The notes under the pieces were generated by a model that ran no database searches, was not told the origin of the DNA, and worked only from the letters and a program-made list of their open reading frames with translations. A DNA stretch of 64,000 bases from Polytrichum commune. Lineage: Eukaryota; Streptophyta; Polytrichopsida; Polytrichales; Polytrichaceae. This document shows, in pieces, positions 12,111 through 24,995 of this stretch. Numbering within the stretch: the stretch's first letter is position 1; the number at the start of each line of letters is the position of its first letter. Position numbers and translations under genes: made by a program. The stretch is taken from NCBI GenBank assembly GCA_950295325.1, contig OX485807.1:500501-564500 (forward strand). Direction: 5' to 3'.

Positions 12111-13461
12111 CAATTGTCCAAGGTTTGATATATTTACTTTGATCAAGGAACCCCATAGAATATGTTTAACAGATTCCAAGGTAAAGGAACGGACCCACAT
12201 GGTTGAATAATGTTATGCAACTTTATACTCGGCCGATAATATGGTCGTACCGCGATATGCTTGTGAGAACATTAGGATTTTAGTATATGTAAATTCTATT
12301 GACCAAAGTGGAAGGAATTGATGGTTGACCCCTCAGGTTGGGGGATTCCACTCTATTCAACACGGGCACCATATATGTGATAGGACCCAACGACTTCACC
12401 CTCATCCATAGATCTCCTTGGTTGATGCAGGTTGCGATTAAAAATAGTTACCATGGATCTTGGAAATGAAATCAAGCCGTGACCAAGTAGCCACCGCGTA
12501 AGTTAGGGTGCCCCAAAGCGGGGTGTAGGGTGATTACCAGGCTTCATATCAACCATTGAAGTGAGCTTATAATGGTACTTAATTTAGCAATAGAATGTCC
12601 TTTGCCAACTTCACGCGGACGGTTGGCCCCTTCTCCTAGGAGCTCAATAACATATATGCACTAAATATGGCAATTAAGGTAGAAATACCATAACCCGTGA
12701 AAATAAGGTGATTTGCATATTGAAGATATGGTCTGACAATCATGAGATAATTTTCCAAGATAGACGAGAAGGATTCATGAAGAATGCAAGTTGTTTTATA
12801 TTTTTATGTCTTGTACAAAAAATGCTACAAATTTTCAAAGTGAAAAGTTGTCAAACCCCCTACTCGTTCACTAGATTCTTCCTACACCGAACACGGTAAT
12901 CTGCATTTCCATACAGAACATCGTCTAAATCGGTTACCTCGTGAGTACATTAACACTTGACTCCCCTTGGCTACACTAAGTGTGCACGCATTGAAGTTGC
13001 CGCCGAGCCATGATCCGTTTTAGAAATGACACTTCACCGTTATGACAGCGGTCTAGTGCGCGGCTAGAGGGTGGTTAACCACTTATGGTATTTCTACCTT
13101 AGTGTGCCGCGCATGTGATTGAGGTGTTGTGAACGTCTCCCGTGTGGTTGGGGGCTAGGAAGATTTTGGTCATCGATAGCGATCTAACAGATCTAAAGGT
13201 TCCTATGTTGTCCCAGGTTATGGCTTCTCTTCCCCTCGGGTAAAGCTTGAAAAAACTTCATGTTGGATGAAATCTCCACTTTTATCCACTCACGAATCTT
13301 GGATGAAACAATTCAAACCAAGAGGAGATGATGCCAACATGGGGATGGGGGTGTTCAAACTGCTACCTCTTCCTTCTGAAAGGTAGAACCAAGGGTACTA
13401 GCCATGAACTCCAAGCCCCTTTTGATGACCAACCTTGAAATGAAATGAAATTTAACTAGTT

Positions 13462-13519
13462 GTATGAGAGCATTTGTGTGAATTGGGAACCTTCAAAATC
13501 CACACAAATGCTCTCATAC
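13462..13519. repeat. Perfect 19 bp hairpin with 20 nt loop
   Basis: Arm GTATGAGAGCATTTGTGTG (13462-13480) and its exact reverse complement (13501-13519) are separated by 20 nt. It may be a foldback element remnant or a transcribed hairpin. No gene is nearby. Confidence 0.75.
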
Positions 13520-13880
13520 GATGGGAAGAACAATCAACCCCTTCATCTTACAAACATTGATTTTTTATCCGCCAAAATTTCACATGTCGGAAGTTTTTTC
13601 CAGGTTGCCTGAGCAGTTTCGCAGACTGTAGGATGGGGCTTTGTGAATGGATAACTTGGATGTGGTTTGCCCACAACCATACACCCTTCATTCACAACGC
13701 CTCAATGACATGGATCAGTGTGGGTTGATGTTTGGATATACGTGGTGTACTTGCTTCAAATGTAAATTTTTACCAACATTTAGAACGTTCCTTCGTGTAT
13801 TATTCGTCCAACCCAACTCATAAAAAAGATGCGAGGTCCATGATTACTATTTTCAAGGTTGCCAAAGCTTTGCCAATACT

Positions 13881-13896
13881 GTGTGTGTGTGTGTGT
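13881..13896 (+). repeat. (GT)8 microsatellite
   Basis: A pure GT run. Confidence 0.9.
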
Positions 13897-15895
13897 AGAT
13901 AGAGTCCATGCACCTGTGGCCAAGCAACCGAAGTTGGTGCTCGAATGTCATTCTCGAAACTACATTATTTATGGTAAGTATTGTGGGTGTATATGAGTGT
14001 GACTTGCCCTTCAAACGTACTATAATGTGGCCCGCAATATACATCGTTAGACATTAAATTAGTGTGGACCCTTATGCTCGAGGAATTTGTTTTTGCATCA
14101 ATCTCTCCACTTACATGTCCTACTCATGCGGCTTCAATGGAAACTACGTTGTTTTGATAATCACCGTAATTTGTGGAATTATCTTCAAAGATAAATAACA
14201 TCTAACAACAAATATATTTGAAAAATGATGGTTTTCAAAAAATTTAGATTTTGTTTTGGAAATGTATTAAATTTATAATCTTAGTATCTAAATGCCCTAG
14301 GTTGGACATGTATGACTTGGATCTCACTTTGTTAGAAGTCTCACAAATGTGCATTCTTTTCCATATAATATAAAATTGTAACCTATGACATAGACCTCCA
14401 ATGTTTCATAGTATTATGGGTTGGAATATGATGTCCGTCCACAATAATCTTGTTGATGTTTTGATGTCGGTTTCCTTGTTTACAGTGTGCCCAAGATATA
14501 TGTCATAGACAATGTAGTAGTGCCAACAATAGGACCAACGATATACCTAGTTCCTAGTTCCTAGTTCCACATTCCTTTGTCGACAAGTGTTCCCACAACC
14601 GTGTTCCCAATGGTTACTAGTGTCCAACATGATTAAATTATCAATTCACGATGTACTTGCTCATGTTTGACCATCATGCTCCTTCACTCTTCTTCTCTTT
14701 CTTTAAGTGCACTTCACCCTACACTACATTGCATTGGAATACAAAATTTTGAATAGATTTTGCTAAGAATTTTGCAGCATAATCATATGAGGATTCACTT
14801 CCGCATAAAGGTTAAGTGCACCCCCCTTTCGTTGGTTTAGGCATGTTAAATCTCCTCTCCTTAAAAAATCATTTCACTTTTAGGCAAGTAGTCATCCACC
14901 TACCCAAATCGGTTATTAAACATAACCGATCAGCATGTAGACAAAATTTTGGAATTAAAAATGACATCATGCCCACACATATGAAACAATGTGACAAGTT
15001 CTCATAAGCCTTATGTTCTTGAACGAGCAAGATTATGAGATTAAGCAAATTATCTCGTTGTGATCCACGATAGGCAAGTGCATGATATAAGATAGCAATG
15101 CCCAACAATAACACTATCATATTGGTGACACTAATTTCATCCTTTAAATGTTAACAAACAAGTGCAATGGTGCCATTAACTAAGCCATTGTCAAAATACA
15201 ACTAATCACATGCGGCATCAAGTACGACGCCGCTTTTATTGCTCACGATGGCTATGTAAGAAGGATGTAAGAATGCCTTCAGGAGAGCACCAACTTTGCC
15301 CAATCACAAGGGCTTATCTAAGATCTATCCTCTCATCAAGGTGGTTTAAAAAGTTTCCCTCAAAAGGGTACCAACACCTTCATTTAATAGAAGACTCTTG
15401 CCCACAATAAAGTTGATTCTGTGATGATTCTCACCCACCAATCCAAAAATAAACTCCCCCCAATGGATAGTAAAGGGCTCATTACTCGAAACAACTTTGT
15501 GCAATTTTATGATTTTTTTTCCATATTTTTATGTAGACTCAACATAGTTTCACAGTACAAATCCATGAAAATGCTTTGATTTTTTTCCCCAAGCTAGTAA
15601 CTTGCTTGAAAGTGCAAAAAACTCCGAAAGTCTCACTTCCAGGCTCGGTCAGCTAAAGGCACCCACCTTTTACAATGCAAAATCTACCGAGGGACTTTAC
15701 ACCATAAAATCACTCAAGAGACTTGCCCTATTCTGTGGGGTTGGCGGATCCCAACAAGTTTCTCGAGAATAATATTATGGGATTCCACAGGCTGTTAGGA
15801 ACTCACTCTGAATATGCTCTCCCTGCACAAGATTACATCGCTGATAATGATGATAATAAATAAAAAACAAGAAACAAAGAAAGGTTTTTTGAGTA

Positions 15896-15926
15896 ATGTG
15901 TGTGTGTGTGTGTGTGGGGGGGGGGG
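15896..15926 (+). repeat. (GT)n plus G11 tract
   Basis: A GT run directly followed by 11 G, a possible slippage or structure-forming site. Confidence 0.9.
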
Positions 15927-16094
15927 CAAATTCCTCGAGTGACATGTGTGGGAGAGGAGAGGAGAATAGACGAGACGTGAGTGGCGGGACTTGGGGCTCT
16001 CATTGAACGCCTCTAGTGTAAAGTGGTCCTGACCACTTAATTAGCAGACTTCTCCCCTCCGTCACAGCTGCCAACAAGGACGGTGCATAAGAGG

Positions 16095-16148
16095 TAGGCA
16101 AGGCAAAGCAAGGCAAGGCAAGGCAAGGCAAGGCAGGGCAGGGCAGGC
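16095..16148 (+). repeat. (AGGCA)n microsatellite
   Basis: Ten or so AGGCA/GGGCA units upstream of the GT47 gene. Confidence 0.9.
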
Positions 16149-16159
16149 TGCAGCCAGAC

Positions 16160-18079
16160 ACCAGCAGGGTAGTAGGTGTGTTACCTACCAGCCTCCTGCC
16201 AACACACCCCCTCAGAGCAACCCAACGAATCCGCCCCTGCCACCTCAGCTTCGCCTCCAAAAGAACACTCCCAGCTGGCCACAGCCAGGCGCCTCAGCTC
16301 AAGGGAAACACGACAGCCAAGGCGCCCACATCCATCCATCCATTCATCCTTCCAACCAACCTTCCCTCTAGCTCGCTCTCCTCTCTCTCTCTTCTCTTTC
16401 TCTCTCTCGACCATCGCCACGCACCGCGTCTCTCGCAGAGCTGTTGGTCACCACTTTTCCCTCCTCATCCCCTGTCTCCGCAACATTCAGACCCTGACGA
16501 CTTATTAGGAGTCTCCGTTCTTCGCCATACCAGAATAGGCAACAGCGCAGGGGACGCGTGCGCCGCAAACCTCGCCTACAGGCATCCCAACTCTCAGTCC
16601 AGACACACACACATTGCCATTTATAAATTGTAGTTACACACTACTTGTATTTACCGTCTAAGCAGCTCTACTGGCTACTCTTTTACACACTGCTCGCAGA
16701 GCTCGCTCTCCCGCGGCTCTTATAGCCATTGGAATGGTTTGGATATGTAGATTAATCACCAAACACTATATATCGGAGCGGTGTCGGTGAGTGGAGTGAG
16801 TGAGTGATGAGTGAGTGAGTGTGTCATCAGACGACGCATTGCTTCTGTTGATGAGGAGCCGGAGGTATCAGGAGTGCATGCTGCTGTTGGGCGGTACCGT
16901 TGCGGTTTGGCGGGGTTGGATCACATGGCTAGGCTTGGTTAGGTAGGTAGGTTTGGTATTTGGTTGTGGAGCATTGGAGAGGTTGGGACGGGGACGGGGA
17001 CGGGGACAGGTTCGACGTGTTGACGGAGAGGACGACGGCGGCGAGAGGTCCGGGGGAGGTTGCTGCAGGGGAGTGCTGTTGTTTGTTGTTTTTGGAGCTA
17101 GCTAGCTGTGTGCAGTGAGCCTACTTATAGCTGCATCGTCGACATGTACGAGTCTCGAGACATTGTGACAATGCATTGATAAGACAAGAAGATGCATTAA
17201 GAGAGGAAGAGGAATAGCAAGAAGAAGAAGAAGAAGCAGCAGCCATTGTTGATGATGCAGAGGCATTGAGGCATTGCCACCGCTGCTGTTGCGCGGTACC
17301 GTTGAAGCTTGGTTTAGTGTTGGGAGGTTGGGACGGGGACAGGTTGCTGTGGTGACGGATTGGAGGAGTGGAGGTCACTGCACCATCGACCATAGCAAGT
17401 CACAGTAGCGGCAGAGCTGCGATTGCTGCCTGTAAGTACTTCCGCCCTATGTAGCGGGTCTGCACACTGGCGGATCCTCAGATCAGGGGGACTCCATCCT
17501 CGTATCGCGCTTGGCGGCTCTTTGAAAGCGGGAAGGCGCTTCCAGGGAGCTTCCTGTACGTCGGGGCCGGGGCGGTCCAGAATTTCAGATGACTGCTGCT
17601 GCATGTTGGTATGTCATGTAATGTGGACTTGGAGGTGTGTGTGAGGTTGTTGTAGTGTGCTGTAAGGGGGAATACGAGTGCACACAGCTGCAGAGTTGAG
17701 GCCACTTCTTAGAGTAGGCATGGATGCAAGGTCGAGGGAGCTCGGGCTACTCAGTGCAGAGATACTCGAAGGCCTCGAGGTAGGTTTGCAACCAAGCGAT
17801 GGTGGATTGCAAGGAGCTCTGCGAACAATCTCTATGCGTCCGTATTGAGTCAGAGAATTCGAAAGAGTTAAAGAGCAGTTGGCCTGATGCAGTGAGTGCT
17901 CTTGAGGTTTTGGAAATGATAATAAGGTCCTCCTAGTAGAAGAAGTAGATACAACTACATTCTAGGAAATTTTGTTAAGGCTACGGAAAATAATAGGTGA
18001 GCAGGAAAAGTACAGTTTGTGCATATTAGCTGTTTGCAACCCTGTGCACATTTCGCAGGTCGGTCTCTATAAGGCACAC
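16160..18079 (+). promoter_or_regulatory. GC-richer CT/GA region, likely promoter and 5' leader of the GT47 gene
   Basis: Base composition changes sharply here. CT-rich tracts (16370-16410), GAGTGA repeats (16790-16822) and GGGACGGGGA repeats (16983-17005 and again at 17330) appear, followed by the acceptor at 18050-18059. Overlapping open frames on both strands reflect low-complexity composition. Exact transcription start not determinable. Confidence 0.4.
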
Positions 18080-19525
18080 ATGATAGCCGACAGTCGGTTG
18101 GAAAATCGGGAGGTTCTGCTTCCAAAGTTGTTCTTGAGGGTGTACAAAATGCTGCCCAAGAGAAAGGTTGGAGTGAACTGCTGTCTCAAGTGCTGGATTG
18201 TGGTGTTAGTCATCCTGTTTACGACGTGGGCATGTCCTGGCCCTAAAACATGTCAACCCGAGCCGCTATTCAAGGCGGATCAGGAAGCCATGGGGTTATT
18301 GGACACCTCTTCTTGTGAAGGAAGGAGAGTGCACATGTACAATATTCCAGCGACATTTAACACTGCTCTACTTGAATTTTGCGACGGAGGCTTGGTGTCG
18401 TGGATCTCCTTCTGCAAGCATTACCAGAACTATGGGTTTGGAGAGGTTGTGGACAAGAGCGTCGACATTTTCCGAGACGATTGGTACCGCACGGATGCGT
18501 ACATGCTGGAGGTCATCTTCTTTGAGAGGATGCGCTCTTACAAATGCTTGACGGCCACTCCTGCCAATGCAGACATTTTTTTCGTGCCATTCTTCGCTGG
18601 GCTTGACGCGCTGCCGTACCTCTACAACGAGACAAAGAGGTCGCATCAGCAAGGACGGGAGCTTCTGTCTTGGTTGCGTTATAATGCGACAGACACGTGG
18701 ACTAGGTATGGTGGGCGTGACCATTTTATGATCGCTGGAAGAACAGCCTGGGATTTTGTTCACCCGGAGGAGGGATCCAAGGATTGGGGTACTTCACTTT
18801 TCGATCTGGATGAGATGGCACATGTGACATTCATGGTTCTGGAGCGCCGACCATGGGCTGCTAATGAGCAAGCCATTCCTTACCCTGTTGGGTTTCATCC
18901 ATCCACTGCAGCGAGCTTGAATCTGTGGATTGACAAGGTGCGAGGCTCAGTGCGCACTGCTTTGTTTTCCTTCTCGGGAGCCTTGAGGCCGCAGCAGGTA
19001 GGAAGTATTCGTGGTTACTTGTCACATCAATGCTTCAACGCTTCCACAGAATGCTCAAGGTTGGATTGCGCAAAGATCAGATGTAGCCACAATCCTGAGC
19101 CGATTTATAAGAGCCTGTTGCAGGCAGACTTCTGCTTGCAACCCCGAGGCGATACTGCGACTCGCCGATCAACCATTGACTCTATCCTGTCAGGCTGCAT
19201 CCCAGTTTTTTTCCACAAGGACACGGCAGAGACCCAATATACATGGCACCTTCCCCCGGATCTCGATAGCTACTCTGTTTTCGTACCTGAAGAATGTATT
19301 ATGAATGGCACATGCAATGTGAGGGACATTTTGAAGCAGATCAATCGGGCTCATGTGCTGGAGATGCGTGAGAAGCTCATCTCAATCATTCCTAGCTTGG
19401 TGTACATACATCCATCTGGAGTTTCTTCTTTACAACCTATGTACGATGCATTCGACATCGCCATTGAGGGCATGCGCCAGAAGGTGTTGTCTTTCAAGGC
19501 ATCCCCTGAAATTTTAGAAAGGTAG
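18080..19525 (+). CDS. GT47 exostosin-domain glycosyltransferase, MUR3/xyloglucan galactosyltransferase-like
   Basis: A type II Golgi membrane glycosyltransferase that, by family, adds a sugar (galactose in the MUR3 clade) to cell-wall polysaccharide. From the ATG at 18080 it is 481 aa. A second in-frame ATG at 18149 would give 458 aa and puts the membrane helix (CWIVVLVILFTTWA) almost at the N-terminus. The open frame runs further upstream to a TTG at 17972, but there is no ATG there and a good acceptor (catttcgcag) ends at 18059, so the earlier part is probably 5' UTR intron. Visible GT47 motifs in order are GRRVHMYNIPATFN, DIFFVPFFAGLD, GGRDHF followed by GRTAWDF, PYPVGFHP, RTALFSFSGALRP, the nucleotide-sugar block DFCLQPRGDTATRRSTIDS, GCIPVFF and TQYTWHLP. 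The last three are characteristic of the MUR3 clade. The coding part is a single exon with no lesion. The exact sugar and acceptor cannot be read from sequence, because galactosyl- and galacturonosyl-transferases share this clade. Confidence 0.93.
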   Translation: MIADSRLENREVLLPKLFLRVYKMLPKRKVGVNCCLKCWIVVLVILFTTWACPGPKTCQPEPLFKADQEAMGLLDTSSCEGRRVHMYNIPATFNTALLEFCDGGLVSWISFCKHYQNYGFGEVVDKSVDIFRDDWYRTDAYMLEVIFFERMRSYKCLTATPANADIFFVPFFAGLDALPYLYNETKRSHQQGRELLSWLRYNATDTWTRYGGRDHFMIAGRTAWDFVHPEEGSKDWGTSLFDLDEMAHVTFMVLERRPWAANEQAIPYPVGFHPSTAASLNLWIDKVRGSVRTALFSFSGALRPQQVGSIRGYLSHQCFNASTECSRLDCAKIRCSHNPEPIYKSLLQADFCLQPRGDTATRRSTIDSILSGCIPVFFHKDTAETQYTWHLPPDLDSYSVFVPEECIMNGTCNVRDILKQINRAHVLEMREKLISIIPSLVYIHPSGVSSLQPMYDAFDIAIEGMRQKVLSFKASPEILER

Positions 19526-22500
19526 GAATCCATGTTCATCTTGGCCTATCGATCAATATCCCTAGTTTTAAATGAACGATTTGAGATGACACACAGATGG
19601 CTATCACAGAGGATCATCAGGCCACTCAACCGGTGTGCTTGAATTTGCTGTAAGTAGACCTCATAGGTCATTGGCGCTACATTGCAGGGAAGGGAGGAAA
19701 TCATCCAAGAGCCACTGACTCAGACGAAGGACATAAAGTGCTTAAGTCCCTTCTGCCTGACATTTGGGCAATTGTGACGATCGAAGCCACTGATTCAGGC
19801 AGCGAATGTCTATTCTTCTTGCAAGCGTGGGGTGGACCTCCGTCATCAAATATAAATGGTTACGCACCTTCGGATTGTCAACAAAGTATTCTCCATATAC
19901 AAGTATCCCTGGAGTACATCGAACCAGATGTGCCCATCCACGGTTTGACCGATACAATACCATACTTAGAGGACGGTGATGGATGAAATTTTTGCCCTGC
20001 AAAGATTTCTGGACTTCAGTCGAAACAGAACAGAACACTTCATTTGGTTTCAGGGGCAGTTTCGGAGATTGTGTTGCAGAGTAATTGCAGGCTTCAGATT
20101 AGGGCGCTCACTGGGAGAATTGTACAGAAGCACAATGCTCTAGCTCATTCTTGAGGCAACCGCTCGAATATTACCCCAAGTTGCAATCCACAGTTCATGA
20201 TACTCTTTGCCAGTCCCATGCGTATACAAACTTTTTTCTTCCATTGTTTGGCATTTCATTTTGTAAATACAATTTTTGCCTAGTCCTGCGTGTGTCTCCC
20301 TCCACCACTAATTGGGAGACTTTGTCGATCTCATACTATACTGTTGCTTCATACATGTGTTGACCAATCCAAGTTATCCGATTATTTACCTGCATGCTGA
20401 TTACAAGACAATGTGGAGAACAGCCATCAGAATGACCTCCCAGCCAAAATCTTGCCAGATTGACAGGCGCTTGACATCATTGTCAGAACCTAAACTAATT
20501 GTACCAAGGAATCTTAAGAGCAGATATGGAGGCATTGAAAGAAAGAGGGGAAAGAAGAGATTTCTTGATGTGCTACTTCGACATCACAGCAAATCTTGGG
20601 TGCTTCATTTCAAAAAATTGTTTGTCGTTGCCCAATGTGGGAGGCTGTTGCACATTGTTGTTTGTTGTTAGGTGCTAAATTCACAGTTGTTGATTATCTA
20701 TCAAGGGCAAGTTTATGTATTGACCAAGAAGTTTCTTTTTACATGTAAGTAGCTAACCTCCTCCTTCATAGTCAGGCTACCCACATCAAGAAAAGAGCAG
20801 GTAGGTATTGCCCTTGCTCTCAACAGGTGTGTACAACAAAGGCTGTTGCAGTCCGAGACACAGTAAGTGATATTGATATTGATTTTGTTTTTGATGTGGA
20901 TATCCACTCACACAGTTGTTGACCATACAATATTGTTGTCTTTTGCGAGTGTGTGCAGTTTTATCTCATGTTGCGAGGGCATGAACCAGCTGCACATAGA
21001 TGTTGAGTCTAGGCCTGACTTACTCAAGGATTCTCTACCTCTGAACTCTTGCAGAGTTTGATGTGCACTTGGACTTCTGAGGTTGAATTCTAAAATATGG
21101 TTGTTGTGTCTCTGAGACTCTGAGCACATCATGATTATGCACGAAATTCTGAGATTGCCACTTGTCAATGTTTGTTGACTAGGCATAGGAGGCCAGGAAT
21201 CCAACAATATTCTCTCACACTTGATATACACTATATCCGATGCTTAACTACGCCCCAGTGACCGTGCATTATTGAGGTGTGTGCCTGTTGTGAATCACGG
21301 TCATCGGAGTCGCTCATTTCTTTGTTTGTTGTCAGTGAATGACATCTGTTGCACACAGATAGTTACATAGAAGATGTTTGTGTTCTTGCCAATTAATACC
21401 ATCATGAAATGCAGTACCTACAGTAGTTGTGTTAAGTGTTGCAGTGGAAGCAGATTTTGTTGGCACAGCAGCTCCGTAGCGTCTGCACTCTGGACTATGG
21501 TGATAAACATCGCTAACTTATTACTGACCTTAGATTCTCGAGTGGAGAGCTCAAACTTGCAATTTTTTGTGAGCTTGATGCTTGGAATTTGACAGCTTTC
21601 ATCCTAAGCTCAAAGTATGTAGAACTTGAACAATTTTTGAGGTCTCAAAAAGTTGTACGGGAGAGATGTCAAGGGGATAATGGTATTTAACAAAGGGGAA
21701 TTCATGATAGTCATTCAATGAAGGCTCCTTCACAAGCTCTAACCTCTCTACACCACTTATGGTATTTAGTGTCACATGCGTAATAGTGTCACTTACCATA
21801 TTATGAGGCTTATGCTAGATTATACATATGATCAACAACTTCACCATTATTGTCACCTCATGACCTTTGATGTTCAAGTGCACTTAATTATATCTCGGCA
21901 TGAGTATGTGGGTGGAAGCATGCTTGGGTGGAACTCTAAGAACGTCACACTCAAATTTCACTTGACAAGGTAAAGTTTAGGAAACTTGTTTTCGATTTTA
22001 AGTGTTTGTTTTTTCTCCATATGAACATGTTTTTGGTGCAATTAGGTTTAGGGTTTAACCATTACTATAACAAACTAACAAATCACCACATGTTTAGCCC
22101 TTTGAAAGGGTTGTTAGCAAAGAATTTCATGAATGAACTTTAAATACTTCAAAATTTAGGAACCTTGTAGGAATGCAAAATAATATCAAATCTCTTTGGG
22201 ATCAATTTGCATGGTAGCCTCTCAATTTTTCTTTGCTGCCTATTCATTATTTGCGAAAATAAAATTACCAGAGTACTTGGTAGGGTCATTGGAGCTCCAA
22301 GAACGAAGCTTTCCGGGGGCAACACTATTAAGGACACCTACATTGACTGTTTTTTGTGTTTATTCTAATCCCAAAGGTACTTTTGGGCAACTTCTAGTGA
22401 ACAACTGGCCGTTTTGAAGGAAAAAACAAGGTGAGGTTGCAAAATGCCCTCCATACCATACTATCATGAATCACAGGAACGGCATAGGAAACCATCGTGC

Positions 22501-23084
22501 CAAACGTTCCTATTGCGTTGATGATGACTCACACTTATCGCTTTTTGGCCTTTAGTTCCTCGCTGTTGGATTGAATTTGCTTTTTCTCTGAGTTACTAGA
22601 TCAAATATGAACTGATGAGATGAAGTTAGAGACACAAATTCCAACTTTGATGAGAGAATGTTTTGCCGTTGATTTTCTAAAGGTGTTTGGGAATGTTTGC
22701 CACCTCTCACTTGGCGGCTATGGTGGTTTTGAGATTAGAAAGCTCGAACATAGTGGGTTGTGCCAAAAAATTCTAGAATCACATTGAAAGTGGGTTGTCA
22801 TGGGAATTGAGGGATGTAGGCATGCTATGCATATAAAACATTCCCAAACACTCATTACAATTTTATTTTTTTCAAGAAATCAAATGTAGGGCATGAAGAG
22901 GGAGTCTCATATGAGAGTATGCACTAGCTCATCGAAACCTTCTCATTCCTCTATGTCTTTTCAATCTATCTATAGAACTCCACTCTCCAAAAGAACTCTT
23001 CCTTGGTCATTTACACCAGCATGCTCTTTGAGTCATGTTAATGAGACATGCATGTCATAGGATTTGTCATTGACCTCCAATTAG
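19526..23084. other. GT47 3' region and spacer
   Basis: The first several hundred bases are probably 3' UTR. Beyond that I see no coding region. A telo-box-like ggtttagggtttaacc occurs near 22046. Confidence 0.45.
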
Positions 23085-23552
23085 ATGGCAAACCAACGGA
23101 ATAAAAGAGCACTGGGGCAAGGTACACGAGAGCATCTTGCCAGAGAAGCAGAAGAGTCTCAATGAAGACAAGCTCAAAATGAACGCCAAAGACGGTGTAG
23201 AGAGAGAAGGTCAGAACTTTTGAAAGTTTTTCGCCAGGTTCTTGAGTCCCAAGGTTATGAGGAGAGCAACATTAATGTGGAGAGGTCAATGTCTAGGATG
23301 GCATAGAATTTTGGCATCCAATGGTATCAAGAAACAACAGGAAGGGGACTACAATATCAGAGGTCCTCGATTCCTAAAATATTGAAACATGTTGTTTGGC
23401 AAAGTGTCCTCCCCAACTACTATGAAATGGAACATGCTTGGGAAACTGTAGGGGATATTGCTAGGGGTGGCAACAAATCGAAGGTTGTCACTCAAAAAAT
23501 GATCAAAGGGCTAGGAATGTTATCATTCCTATGGTTGCCAGTCGGAATATGA
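23085..23552 (+). pseudogene. Unrecognised basic-region coding relic
   Basis: One frame from the ATG at 23085 reads MANQRNKRALGQGTREH and on to ILKHVVWQSVLPNYYE and ending near MIKGLGMLSFLW. It is interrupted by TGA near 23163, TAG near 23305 and TGA at 23550. A stretch of Arg/Gln/Glu (QAQNERQRRCRERRSELL) looks like a DNA-binding or coiled basic region. The consistent frame between stops suggests an old protein-coding copy. No function is assigned. Confidence 0.35.
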
Positions 23553-24635
23553 GTATGAGGCATACGAGCCTTCTCACTGGCATCCATATATAGGAGGAAC
23601 ATCCAAGTTGGGATAGTGAGGCGGTTGAGTTTAGAGGCCTGTGTAGATCATTCTTTGATTATTGCATGAATGAATGAATCTAGAAAATTGCAACCATGTA
23701 TATCAATTAACTTGTAAGGCATAAGTTTTTAGCATGTTTGGATAGGAGGAGTGTTTGTCCATGAAGAAACATCCCTTGCCTCCATGTTGTGGTGATGATG
23801 TTGTTTAGGCATTAAAGGTTATTTCCTAATTATTCCTTGTGGTTGTTGGATAGGTGGATACTCTCCCAACAACTCCTCATGAATTTATAGAAGCCATGCT
23901 TAGTGCAACTTAAGACAATAACCTGAGACCATAGAGCTTCCTTCTAGGGTGATGTGTACTAGTCAAGTAGATGGTCATTTCTACATTTGTATTCACCAAT
24001 GCCTCTTGTACCAAATATATCACCAAATTTAAATGTGCCACCATTCCATTCGTAAACTTTTGGTTCCATATGCAAATCACACCTCAACATTAATTTTCAA
24101 CCTGGCCATGGGGTTAGGTACTCATTTTGAAGTGTCCTTTATCATTCCTATTATGATATGCTATTCAATGGTTGTAGATTGTGGACAATAAATTTTTTTT
24201 AAATCGTGGATAGTGGTTTACGGTGTGGACCAAGTTGGGACCACTTCATATTTGAATGCATAGTGTTAACAGTCAACAACAATAAGGGTACCAAGAAACC
24301 TACTTGTGGGAATCAAAGTCAAAAACAATTTTGATTGTGGCCTCACTTGCACTCTCTTTTGGATGGTTTGCCTTTCACTAGCTATCATAAGCCAATGGCA
24401 TATGATGGTAAATTAATGGTTAGAGACCATTGTCCACACATGTGTTGAACTGGTACATTCTTATTTTCATACCATCCCTGGATATTTGTAACGAGGATTC
24501 CACATATTTTGATATAAATGGGGTGTGAGTATTTAAAATATGTTTAGTTTTAATCCCATTTGGGCATTTGGGCATAGGGTCCTTGGAAGAACCTTCACAA
24601 CAAAGGTAAAATCATTATATCTACCATATAGTTTA

Positions 24636-24735
24636 GAGTGCTATTGAGCCAAATTCAAGTATTCTATGTATTTCATTAGGAAATCAACAAACATGCACTG
24701 CGATTAAGCATAACTAAATCCAGGGAGGCCTACTT
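24636..24735. repeat. Truncated relative of the 3.5 kb element's left subterminal region
   Basis: This is a near-identical direct match to 26480-26580. The shared core includes 'aggaaatcaacaaacatgca' and 'ctgcgattaagcataactaa'. Only this ~95 bp is recognisable, with no TIR arm next to it. Confidence 0.7.
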
Positions 24736-24974
24736 CCCATTGGATTCGTTGTTACAACATACATCTCTTAATGTAGAATCAATTTTTTTGTATTCAAACA
24801 GAAACATAATGTAAAAACAGAGAAAAAAAAAACTAGTTACTTCACTATGATGTATCAAGTTAGGCCATAGACTAGGAGATATGGAAAAGAGTAAATTCGA
24901 ATGGCTATGGTCTGATAGGAGGAGTCATAATTGCAAGAAATTCACACATGTCAAACATGGTTGCTATATGAACT

Positions 24975-24995
24975 AGAGAGAGAGAGAGAGAGAGA
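24975..24995 (+). repeat. (GA)n microsatellite
   Basis: A pure AG run. Confidence 0.9.

Larger units (their letters stand above)
12116..16080. other. Spacer without recognised gene
   Basis: Holds the 13462 hairpin and GT microsatellites. Open frames are all below 85 codons and without recognisable domains. Confidence 0.5.

Noticed and set aside
16176-16633. 110- and 151-codon open frames on + and matching ones on -
   Set aside because: They overlap in several frames within CT-rich low-complexity sequence. This reflects composition rather than coding.
17972-18079. N-terminal extension of the GT47 frame
   Set aside because: It starts with TTG, has no ATG, and a splice acceptor lies inside it.
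18368-18763. 131-codon minus-strand frame inside the GT47 gene
   Set aside because: Antisense shadow of a conserved coding exon.
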